From Candidatus Omnitrophota bacterium (GTDB lineage: Bacteria; Omnitrophota; Gorgyraeia; Zapsychrales; JANLHA01): 11,665 nt of DNA. A program made the position numbers and the translations under genes. Position 1 is the stretch's first letter. The number at the start of each line of letters is the position of its first letter. Below the pieces are notes generated by a model. That model was not told the DNA's origin. It searched no databases and saw only the letters and a program-made list of their open reading frames with translations. Location of the stretch: positions 1 through 11,665 of the forward strand of contig JANLHA010000058.1 of the NCBI GenBank assembly GCA_024653845.1, given 5' to 3'. Shown here piece after piece: positions 1 through 4,945 of this stretch.

Positions 1-431
1 AATTTAGCCTCGACATTGAATTCTCCAAATTTCAAATTCAGATTTGAATCCAATATACTTAGCTTATCAATGGCTATTTTTGCAGAGGCGCTATTGACAT
101 CGCTCTTAAGATTCACCTTGTCTAACTGCGCAACTACCGTTCCATTCTTGAGCAGCAACTCCTGAATCTTACGTTTCCAAATATCCCGAAGACGATACTC
201 AATGCCAATTTCCTCAAAGTTCAGATCATAGATATCAGTTTTTTGAATTTTGACATTCAAAAAACTTAAGTGATGGGAAACTTGAAAATGGCAGCTTTTG
301 ATGGAGACGACCGTTGCACCCAAAGTTTTCTTGATTTGCTTTTGAGCGTAAAAAATTACCAGGGGTTTAAACGAAACACTGAGAACAATAAAAAGGCAGG
401 CTATTAATATAAAAAATTGAGGGCGTTTCAT
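1..431 (-). CDS. AsmA-like membrane-anchored envelope protein, N-terminal part
   Basis: The reading frame opens with ATG at 431 and stays open to the left edge, giving at least 143 residues with the C-terminus outside the window. Residues about 5-27 form one hydrophobic segment (FFILIACLFIVLSVSF), a signal anchor. After it comes AQKQIKKTLG and then alternating short strands with a segment like LLLKNGTVVAQLD. This single anchor followed by beta-rich repeats resembles the start of AsmA/DUF748/TamB-like proteins, which span the periplasm and are linked to outer-membrane lipid or protein transport. The match is by architecture, not by a diagnostic motif. The ATG lies 6 bases after the stop of the upstream gene (TAA at 440-438), so the genes are probably co-transcribed and perhaps translationally coupled. 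The Shine-Dalgarno is poor. A generic membrane-anchored protein remains possible. Confidence 0.55.
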   Translation of the reverse strand, partial: MKRPQFFILIACLFIVLSVSFKPLVIFYAQKQIKKTLGATVVSIKSCHFQVSHHLSFLNVKIQKTDIYDLNFEEIGIEYRLRDIWKRKIQELLLKNGTVVAQLDKVNLKSDVNSASAKIAIDKLSILDSNLNLKFGEFNVEAK

Positions 432-437
432 AGGTCA

Positions 438-1034
438 TTATTTCTTAAATTCAAAATCTTCCCAGCACTTTACTCGATCACGAATTAATCTCATTATCTC
501 ATTCGCTAAATTATAAATTTCATCACTATTTTTCTTTGAGTTCTCCCAATATTTAGGATCATGTCCATCAGTTTTTCTAAAATGTGCGTACTCTACAGCT
601 TCTTTATAAGCTAAATGATCAAGCTTCTGAAGGGCTTTATAAATATCCTCCGGGTAAAATGCTTGTCGGACTTGAAATAAATCATAAAAATCTGAAGCAG
701 CTTTCCGGTATTCCGACAATCTCCGCTTTTTCCGTTCTTCATCAGACTCATTATTATCAAAAGAATCAATCACGGGCCTTAAACTTCTTGCCGCATCACT
801 TAATTCGATAATTTTTTCTGATAACTCCTTTAGGATTTCAAATTCGTTTTGATATCGAGTCTGGTGAATAAATTGCTGTGAGCCGATTGCCGCTTTAAGC
901 GATTCAACTTTTTCCGTGATTTCCTCCACGTCCTCTTTTGTGGCGAGGTTCTCACCTTTCTTTTTCAAATAATTTCTGAATAAAATAACTACGACGACTG
1001 TTAAAAGCTGCAACAAAATTATTAAAATTTCCAC
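438..1034 (-). CDS. Membrane-anchored coiled-coil protein of unknown function
   Basis: 198 residues with a GTG start at 1034, preceded by AAGGTGAT four to six bases upstream. Residues 2-19 are a hydrophobic anchor (ILIILLQLLTVVVVILF), followed by a basic stop-transfer stretch (RNYLKKK) and then GENLATKEDVEEITEKVESL, a charged heptad-like segment. I know this last pattern from many uncharacterised membrane-anchored bacterial proteins; it has no assigned function. The remainder (about 55-198) is charged and helical and rich in Lys, Glu and Asp, with no catalytic motif that I recognise. It should sit at the inner membrane facing the cytoplasm. Its start overlaps the end of the 47-codon ORF upstream by 13 bases in another frame, and its stop is 6 bases before the AsmA-like start. 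This indicates a tight operon. Function is unknown. Confidence 0.8.
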   Translation of the reverse strand: MEILIILLQLLTVVVVILFRNYLKKKGENLATKEDVEEITEKVESLKAAIGSQQFIHQTRYQNEFEILKELSEKIIELSDAARSLRPVIDSFDNNESDEERKKRRLSEYRKAASDFYDLFQVRQAFYPEDIYKALQKLDHLAYKEAVEYAHFRKTDGHDPKYWENSKKNSDEIYNLANEIMRLIRDRVKCWEDFEFKK

Positions 1035-1165
1035 AGATCACCTTTGGGGTATAAGTATGGCTTTGACTGCTTCCTCCGAACCACCAGCTTATCCGGTGTA
1101 GGAAGAGCATCCTTAACTTTGGTCAATTTACCAATTAGCATCTCCAGATTAATCTTTTTCTCCAT
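1022..1165 (-). CDS. Small basic protein of 47 residues, first gene of the left operon
   Basis: Reading the minus strand from ATG at 1165 gives MEKKINLEMLIGKLTKVKDA followed by LPTPDKLVVRRKQSKPYLYP and KGDLWKF, then TAA at 1024-1022. A good Shine-Dalgarno (AGAGGAAG) lies about 8 bases upstream, and a TTGACA-type promoter sits further up. The protein is strongly basic, with no membrane segment, signal peptide or cysteine. The N-terminal half could form an amphipathic helix. Its last 13 bases overlap the GTG start of the membrane-anchored protein downstream, an arrangement typical of translational coupling. I recognise no family. It could be a small regulatory or antitoxin-like partner of the downstream gene, or a translated leader. 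That it is coding rests on the Shine-Dalgarno, promoter and overlap, not on homology. Confidence 0.5.
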   Translation of the reverse strand: MEKKINLEMLIGKLTKVKDALPTPDKLVVRRKQSKPYLYPKGDLWKF

Positions 1166-1191
1166 ATCATACTTCCTCTTTTCTCCAGAAT

Positions 1192-1221
1192 CTATAAATT
1201 TAGTTTACCATTCACTGTCAA
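1192..1221 (-). promoter_or_regulatory. Sigma70-type promoter of the small-ORF operon
   Basis: On the minus strand a perfect -35 TTGACA (1221-1216) is followed by a -10-like TTTATAGA around 1198-1191 (spacer 17 to TTTATA or 19 to TATAGA). The -35 overlaps the TGA stop of the ORF6N gene. The Shine-Dalgarno of the 47-codon ORF follows about 15 bases downstream. The -35 is excellent and the -10 mediocre. Confidence 0.5.
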
Positions 1222-1742
1222 TGACGAAAGCCAATGGGCAATTTTTTCTTCTTAGGCTCCCTCGGAGCTTCTAGCAGTTTCTTAATAGCCTTAAAAACAA
1301 TAATAAAATTTTCATCATGCCTGTTGAACTTGTGCTCAAGATCTTCAATCTTACGGGCCAAATCTTTATGAGAAATCATCAGTTCACGCAACTTCACAAA
1401 GGCGCGCATGATGGCAATGTTAACCTGAATGGCACGTTTGCTATTCAAGACACTAGAAAGCATCGCTATTCCCTCTTGCGTAAATGCGTAAGGCTTAGCC
1501 CGACGAGCTCCGCCCCAACTTGAAGTCACAAATTGTGATTTCAAGTTCTCATATTCCTGATGGTTAAGCTGAAACATAAAATCTTTTGGGAATCTCTCAT
1601 TATTACGCTTTACCGCTTGAATCAAGGCCCTTGCTTGAACTTCATAAAGCTTTGCCAAATGCACACTAAGCATGACCTTGTGCCCTCGTATTATAAAAAT
1701 TTTATTTTCAATAATTTCAGATGGGACTAATGCTGTAGACAT
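1218..1742 (-). CDS. ORF6N-domain (KilA-N/Bro-type) DNA-binding protein
   Basis: 174 residues with ATG at 1742 and a strong Shine-Dalgarno (GAGGAGG) four bases upstream. Residues about 8-95 match the ORF6N domain pattern: IFIIRGHKVMLSVHLAKLYE, then VQARALIQAVKRNNERFP, KDFMFQL and a later AFTQEGIAMLSSVL. The tail (about 110-174) holds LRELMISHKDLARKIEDLEH, a predicted coiled coil, and a lysine-rich end (EPKKKKLPIGFRH). ORF6N domains are known from phage antirepressors and large DNA viruses, but many bacterial chromosomes carry stand-alone copies of about this length. The expected role is DNA binding and transcriptional control; the target is unknown. No phage structural or integrase genes are adjacent, so this is a solitary gene, perhaps a domesticated phage relic. 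An inverted repeat just upstream (1761-1776) could be an autoregulatory site. Confidence 0.85.
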   Translation of the reverse strand: MSTALVPSEIIENKIFIIRGHKVMLSVHLAKLYEVQARALIQAVKRNNERFPKDFMFQLNHQEYENLKSQFVTSSWGGARRAKPYAFTQEGIAMLSSVLNSKRAIQVNIAIMRAFVKLRELMISHKDLARKIEDLEHKFNRHDENFIIVFKAIKKLLEAPREPKKKKLPIGFRH

Positions 1743-1760
1743 ACTGCCTCCTCGGGTGAA

Positions 1761-1776
1761 AAGTTGGTTTTAACTT
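1761..1776. promoter_or_regulatory. Short inverted repeat upstream of the ORF6N gene
   Basis: AAGTT (1761-1765) and AACTT (1772-1776) form a 5-bp dyad with a 6-base centre, about 20 bases before the ORF6N start codon. It is a possible operator for autoregulation. Such a short AT-rich dyad can occur by chance, so support is weak. Confidence 0.2.
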
Positions 1777-1799
1777 ATTTTATGAGGGGAATTGATGGG

Positions 1800-1818
1800 G
1801 AATTTGGGGGACAAATTC
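1800..1818. other. 7-bp hairpin downstream of tmRNA
   Basis: GAATTTG (1800-1806) and CAAATTC (1812-1818) form a perfect 7-bp stem with a 5-base loop, starting 16 bases after the tmRNA 3' end. No T-tract follows on the minus strand, so it is not a standard intrinsic terminator. It might stop exonucleases or act as a weak terminator for ssrA. Confidence 0.3.
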
Positions 1819-1833
1819 TTCACTAAAACAAAT

Positions 1834-2221
1834 TGGTGGAGGTGCCGGGAATTGAACCCGGGTCCTTAGGTGACCTCATATAAGCCTCTACATGCTTAGA
1901 CTGCCTTTTAGTTTGACCTTAGCCACTCCGACAGACGAGATTGACTAAGGCGAGCCTTTGAAGGTCTCGTTCCACCGCCAAAGGCATTCAGTGGAACCAG
2001 CCTGCTAGAGTCCTTTTTAGCACCCGCAGGCGCTGCGCTAAAGAGGGCTTAGTTTATTTTTTAAACTAAGGCTGGTGTCGCTTCGGCTAAAATAGCCTCG
2101 GCTTCTGCAACTACATCGTAGTTAGCATTTAATGTGTGCCCAGATGATTAACGAGGCCTACTAGGCTTCCTCGGCATGCCACCTATATGACGCTTCACTC
2201 AAGTCGATACCGATCACCCCC
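1834..2221 (-). ncRNA. ssrA: tmRNA (transfer-messenger RNA, 10Sa RNA), one-piece
   Basis: A 388-nt tmRNA on the minus strand that rescues stalled ribosomes together with SmpB. The 5' end GGGGGUGA (from 2221) pairs with the 3' CACCUCC, followed by an encoded ACCA ending at 1834. The pairing includes the G3-U wobble that marks alanine acceptance. The T arm (GGGTTCAATTCCC) and the conserved CTAAGCATGTAGA just before it are clear, as are the GTATCGAC segment near the 5' end and a PK1-type stem (CGAGG ... CCTCG). The tag frame starts at GCT (2126-2124), begins ANYDVVAE, ends EATPALV and stops at TAA 2063-2061, 21 codons in all. The other two frames stop within a few codons. The stop lies in a perfect hairpin (TTAGTTTA ... 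TAAACTAA). The tag is long and lacks the usual AA ending. Confidence 0.97.
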
Positions 2222-2246
2222 AAATGAAGGACGTCAAATATAATTA

Positions 2247-2275
2247 ATTATAGCGAATTAAATCGAAGGATGCAA
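2247..2275 (-). promoter_or_regulatory. Promoter of ssrA
   Basis: On the minus strand a perfect TATAAT (2252-2247) lies 17 bases after TTGCAT (2275-2270). Transcription would start near 2240, leaving a leader of roughly 18-20 nt to be removed from the pre-tmRNA, as is usual. ssrA is therefore probably transcribed independently of the MORN gene upstream, which stops at 2297. Confidence 0.7.
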
Positions 2276-2296
2276 CCGTCCCGTCGGCACCAAAGA

Positions 2297-3502
2297 TTAT
2301 TGGGGCGCTGGCTCCGCCGGAACGACCAACTTCCCCTTTTGATCATACTCTTTGATATCAATAATTTGCCCCTGAGCATAAGTTTCCACCTGCTCCAGGC
2401 TTCCATCCTCACGATAAAATTTTATAGGTCCATCCAACTTCCCATCAATGTAATATCCTTCTTCTTTCAACTTTCCGTTTTCATAATAATAGTAAAAGCG
2501 ATCTTGAGGCACTCCCGAACGCACCTCTCCATCCTCCTGCAGCTGGCCGTTCTCATAATACTTTTTGACCTGTCCACGGATTTGTCCACGATAATACGTA
2601 ATCTCGGCCTGAGGATTTCCATTGGGATAATACTGAATCATCTTGCCGTCCAATTGATCGTCGATAAACTTGCCCTGGTTAGATAAAATACCACTTGGAA
2701 AATATTTCTTAAATTCGCCATTTCTCTTCCCATTCTGATAATTCACCTCTGCTTCCAACTGTCCATCTTGAGCATAACTTTTTTTCAGACCATGGAGCTG
2801 ATCGTTCAAATAAAATTCTTCTGTTTTCACAGCGCCATTTTCATAATACGTTTTAACCGGCCCTTGCAAAACGTCGTCGACATATTCTTGGGTTGCGATC
2901 AACGTTCCTTTTTCGTCAAATTTCTTGGATGGACCATTCTTTCGATTGTGATGGTACGTCGCCTCTTCTTGCACATAGCCTAACGGATTATGAATGAGAA
3001 CCGTCCCTATTTTCGAACCATTCACATAATTGCCCTCCATCAAAAGATATCCGTCTTTATGATATTCCTTAAAGGGACCATTGAGAACACCGTTCTGATA
3101 AGTCTTCTCAGATAACGATCGCCCCAACTCATCGTATTCTTTAACAACTCCTTGAAGTTGGCCATTTTCATATTGCTCCTCACGCATCACTTGACCATTG
3201 CGATAATAAAGAAAACTTGGACCATGCAAAGAATCTTTGACATACGTTCTAAGCCAACGTAACTGCCCCGTAACATACCGCGCTTCTCTCTTGCCTGTAA
3301 ATCGTGAATCTACCACCTGGACCGGTTTTTCTTTGACCTGCTCGACTCCACCAAGATAAACTTTTACCTCTGGCTTTTCTCCGCCTTCAGGAATTTCCTG
3401 AACCTCCGTCCCCCCAAGCTGAGCAAATGTCCATGGACAACAGATCAGAGTCAAAATTATCGCAACACTCAAAAAAGCTATTTTTGATAATTTCCGTCTC
3501 AT
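2297..3502 (-). CDS. Secreted MORN-repeat (YwqK-type) protein
   Basis: 401 residues, starting with ATG at 3502 behind an AAGGAGGAAGGA region. Residues 1-27 form a type I signal peptide: basic MRRKLSK, hydrophobic core, and a likely cut after TFA. No good lipobox is present. From about residue 85 to 385 the protein is a run of about 12-13 repeats of roughly 23 residues, of the form YYENGxLxxEGxYxxGKLDG. These are MORN_2 repeats, which databases often label 'toxin-antitoxin system YwqK family antitoxin'. That label is a family name and not evidence of an antitoxin here. A periplasmic or surface beta-repeat scaffold is more likely. The last residues (LVVPAEPAPQ) are a Pro-rich tail. It begins 22 bases after smpB and ends 22 bases before the ssrA -35, so it is probably co-transcribed with smpB. 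A link to trans-translation is not shown. Confidence 0.85.
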   Translation of the reverse strand: MRRKLSKIAFLSVAIILTLICCPWTFAQLGGTEVQEIPEGGEKPEVKVYLGGVEQVKEKPVQVVDSRFTGKREARYVTGQLRWLRTYVKDSLHGPSFLYYRNGQVMREEQYENGQLQGVVKEYDELGRSLSEKTYQNGVLNGPFKEYHKDGYLLMEGNYVNGSKIGTVLIHNPLGYVQEEATYHHNRKNGPSKKFDEKGTLIATQEYVDDVLQGPVKTYYENGAVKTEEFYLNDQLHGLKKSYAQDGQLEAEVNYQNGKRNGEFKKYFPSGILSNQGKFIDDQLDGKMIQYYPNGNPQAEITYYRGQIRGQVKKYYENGQLQEDGEVRSGVPQDRFYYYYENGKLKEEGYYIDGKLDGPIKFYREDGSLEQVETYAQGQIIDIKEYDQKGKLVVPAEPAPQ

Positions 3503-3524
3503 AAATCGTTCCTTCCTCCTTAAA

Positions 3525-3986
3525 TTAATTCTTTTTGTAACTTCTTGAAATACGTTTCAATGCCCGGTCAATGGTGCGCTTCTTAATGTCTTCCCGTTTA
3601 TCAAAAAGCTTTTTGCCTCGACCCAACGCCAATTCAACTTTGAGAATTCCGCGTGAATTGAAATAAACCTTTGTTGGAATGAGCGTCATTCCTTTCGTAC
3701 TCACATAACCGTTGATCTTCTCAATCTCTTTCCGATGCAAGAGAAGTTTGCGAATCCGGTCCGGCTCATCATTCATGTAGCTGGCTTGCCGATAAGGATT
3801 GATATGGAGGTTATGCAAAAAAACCTCTTTCTCCTCGATCCGCGCGAAACTGTCAGCAAAATTCACCTCACCGGCCCGAACCGACTTGACTTCACCACCC
3901 GTCAACACAATTCCGCACTCCCATTTGTGAGTCAGCACAAAATTGTGGTAGGCTTTCTTGTTAACCGCTATCGTCTTCGCTTCCAT
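3525..3986 (-). CDS. smpB: SsrA-binding protein SmpB
   Basis: 153 residues, the usual length. SmpB binds the tRNA-like domain of tmRNA and carries Ala-tmRNA to stalled ribosomes. Family hallmarks run through the whole protein: KKAYHNF near the N-terminus, then WECGIVLTGGEVKSVRAGE, NFADSFARI, VFLHNLHINPY, RKLLLHRKEIEKI, TLIPTKVYF, and KVELALGRGKKLFDKRE near residues 115-132. The basic C-terminal tail (IKKRTIDRALKRISRSYKKN) is the part that enters the mRNA channel in known SmpB. The start at 3986 matches the family N-terminus. No Shine-Dalgarno precedes it, and an extended -10 sits so close that transcription should begin at or next to the ATG. Its partner ssrA lies about 1.3 kb downstream on the same strand, beyond the MORN gene. 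Confidence 0.97.
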   Translation of the reverse strand: MEAKTIAVNKKAYHNFVLTHKWECGIVLTGGEVKSVRAGEVNFADSFARIEEKEVFLHNLHINPYRQASYMNDEPDRIRKLLLHRKEIEKINGYVSTKGMTLIPTKVYFNSRGILKVELALGRGKKLFDKREDIKKRTIDRALKRISRSYKKN

Positions 3987-3992
3987 TATAAA

Positions 3993-4001
3993 ATTATAAC
4001 A
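3993..4001 (-). promoter_or_regulatory. Extended -10 promoter of smpB (leaderless start)
   Basis: The minus strand reads TGTTATAAT (4001-3993), which is TG-N-TATAAT, an extended -10 element. There is no convincing -35, as is common for this class. Six bases separate the -10 from the A of the smpB ATG (3986), so the transcript should start at or beside the start codon. A second TATAAT (3990-3985) overlaps the ATG and cannot serve this gene. Confidence 0.6.
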
Positions 4002-4048
4002 TACAACAAGATAAGACGCCCAGGTGAGAACTTCTTTTTTAGAGGCTG

Positions 4049-4077
4049 TTGACAGGGCTAAAGTTTGTGGTTATATT
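4049..4077 (+). promoter_or_regulatory. Strong sigma70-type promoter for the tRNA-Leu transcript
   Basis: A perfect -35 TTGACA (4049-4054), 17-base spacer, and -10 TATATT (4072-4077, five of six consensus bases). Transcription would begin near 4084 and run through about 155 nt of structured leader into tRNA-Leu. No open frame with a plausible protein lies downstream, so the tRNA is the likely product. The promoter diverges from that of smpB. Confidence 0.75.
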
Positions 4078-4138
4078 AAGGAAGTTTTTGGAAGGAAAAT
4101 TACAAGAACGTTTGCAAAGTAGCGATCGAATTATTTTA

Positions 4139-4155
4139 TCGAAGTGGCGGCAATT
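4139..4155 (+). repeat. Upstream copy of the tRNA-Leu 5' segment
   Basis: TCGAAGTGGCGG (4139-4150), then C and AATT, repeats TCGAAGTGGCGG-AATT at 4240-4255, which spans bases 2-17 of the tRNA. The copies are 101 bases apart, with one extra C in the upstream copy. The twin hairpins lie between them. It may be a duplicated tRNA fragment left by an insertion, or a sequence kept for alternative pairing. Confidence 0.6.
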
Positions 4156-4200
4156 ACACTTACCTCAAGTCTTTCTTAGAAAGAGTGTAATTCCCGCCAC
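4144..4200 (+). other. Leader hairpin A, long two-part stem
   Basis: GTGGCGG (4144-4150) pairs with CCGCCAC (4194-4200), and AATTACAC (4152-4159) pairs with GTGTAATT (4185-4192). The 15 base pairs are broken only by a C-C mismatch. Inside is a bulge starting TACCTCA and a 6-bp inner hairpin, TCTTTC-TTA-GAAAGA (4170-4184). It lies in the predicted leader of tRNA-Leu. It shares its inner architecture with hairpin B but has a different outer stem. Confidence 0.7.
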
Positions 4201-4251
4201 GAGACATATTTACCTCAGATTTTTCCCAGAAAGAATATGTCGAAGTGGCGG
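4194..4251 (+). other. Leader hairpin B, which pairs into the tRNA-Leu 5' end
   Basis: GACATATT (4203-4210) pairs with AATATGTC (4234-4241), whose last three bases are the first three of the tRNA. The inner part repeats hairpin A: TACCTCA (4211-4217), then TTTTTC-CCA-GAAAGA (4220-4234) with one U-G pair. The stem can be extended by CCGCCAC (4194-4200) with GTGGCGG (4245-4251, tRNA bases 7-13) across a 2x3 internal loop. That extension competes with hairpin A for the same CCGCCAC. Confidence 0.65.
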
Positions 4252-4321
4252 AATTTGGTATACGCGTACGTCTCAGAAGCGTATGGGGAAACCCTTGTGG
4301 GTTCGAGTCCCACCTTCGACA
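4239..4321 (+). tRNA. tRNA-Leu, anticodon CAG
   Basis: An 83-nt class II tRNA. The acceptor stem is GTCGAAG (4239-4245) with CTTCGAC (4314-4320), discriminator A at 4321. The D arm is GCG ... CGC with GGTA in the loop. The anticodon stem is TACGT/GCGTA around the loop CTCAGAA, giving anticodon CAG at 4274-4276 (reads CUG). The long variable arm has a GGG-GAAA-CCC core, and the T arm is GTGGG-TTCGAGT-CCCAC. CCA is not encoded, so it must be added after transcription. The sequence closely follows known bacterial tRNA-Leu up to the D arm (GAAG-TGGCGGAA). Confidence 0.95.
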
Positions 4322-4342
4322 TTTTATTCCTTAAAAGTAGCC

Positions 4343-4363
4343 AAAACTGAATCTTCCAGTTTT
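4343..4363. terminator. Possible bidirectional terminator between tRNA-Leu and the TPR gene
   Basis: AAAACTG (4343-4349) and CAGTTTT (4357-4363) form a perfect 7-bp stem with a 7-base loop. It is followed by T on the plus strand and preceded by A-runs that give a U-run on the other strand. It sits between the convergent tRNA-Leu and TPR genes (TPR stop at 4369). The stem has only two GC pairs, so termination would be weak. Confidence 0.4.
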
Positions 4364-4368
4364 TGCAA

Positions 4369-4926
4369 TTATCTAAAAAATTTAAACTCAATAACTTTAA
4401 TAAAATCTGCAGTAGCCAACCCTAGTTTATACTGACGCAAATATGCCAAACCACGATTGTAATGCGACATCGGTGGATTATATTTATCCCCCGCAGGAAC
4501 AACTTTCAATGACTTGGTATAGTCCGCAATCGCCTTATCATATTCTCTCTTAAGATAAAATGCATTCCCACGGTTGATGAACGCAAAGGTGTGTCCAGGA
4601 TCAAGTGACAATGCCGTGTTGCAATCCTCCAAAGCTTTATCCAACTCCATCTTATTATTCCAAGCGAAACATCGATTGTTATAAAAATTAGGATGCGGGT
4701 TGATCGCAATGGCTTTAGAGTATTGTTCAATAGCCTTGTCGAAATTCCCCAGGCTCAGATAAGCATTTCCTAAATCCTTAATCGCAATGGCATCAGAAGG
4801 GTTTTGAGCAATGTATTCTTCCAAATGTTGAATTTTAGGATCCATACCTTGGGGTTGATCTGCAAAAGATGTACTCAAAAACAAGAAATTGATGATCACT
4901 AAAATAAAAATTTTTATTTTTTTCAT
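4369..4926 (-). CDS. Secreted TPR-repeat protein
   Basis: 185 residues, starting with ATG at 4926. I chose this start because GAGGAGA lies 5-7 bases upstream and it produces a clean signal peptide (MKKIKIFILVIINFLFLSTS, likely cut after SFA); a longer frame to 5088 runs into the kimA coding region and has no such signal. Residues about 33-178 hold four tetratricopeptide repeats with the usual spacing of small and aromatic residues, for example AIKDLGNAYLSLGNFDKAIE, then FYNNRCFAWNNKMELDKALE, FINRGNAFYLKREYDKAIAD and SHYNRGLAYLRQYKLGLATA. TPRs mediate protein-protein contacts; the partner is unknown. The protein should be periplasmic. It begins 19 bases after the kimA stop on the same strand, so it is probably co-transcribed with kimA. 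Confidence 0.85.
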   Translation of the reverse strand: MKKIKIFILVIINFLFLSTSFADQPQGMDPKIQHLEEYIAQNPSDAIAIKDLGNAYLSLGNFDKAIEQYSKAIAINPHPNFYNNRCFAWNNKMELDKALEDCNTALSLDPGHTFAFINRGNAFYLKREYDKAIADYTKSLKVVPAGDKYNPPMSHYNRGLAYLRQYKLGLATADFIKVIEFKFFR

Positions 4927-4945
4927 TAATCTCTCCTCACCCTCA

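Noticed and set aside
2297..3502. Toxin-antitoxin module based on the YwqK family label
   Set aside because: The protein has a signal peptide and only MORN repeats, and no toxin gene is paired with it. The label comes from family naming.
4139..4255. CRISPR array
   Set aside because: Only two repeat units with internal structure, no constant spacing of further units, and no cas genes in the window.
4049..4435. Plus-strand open frame of 128 codons starting near TTGACA and spanning the tRNA
   Set aside because: It runs through the hairpins and the whole tRNA-Leu, its start has no Shine-Dalgarno, and the protein has no family features. The open frame is chance.
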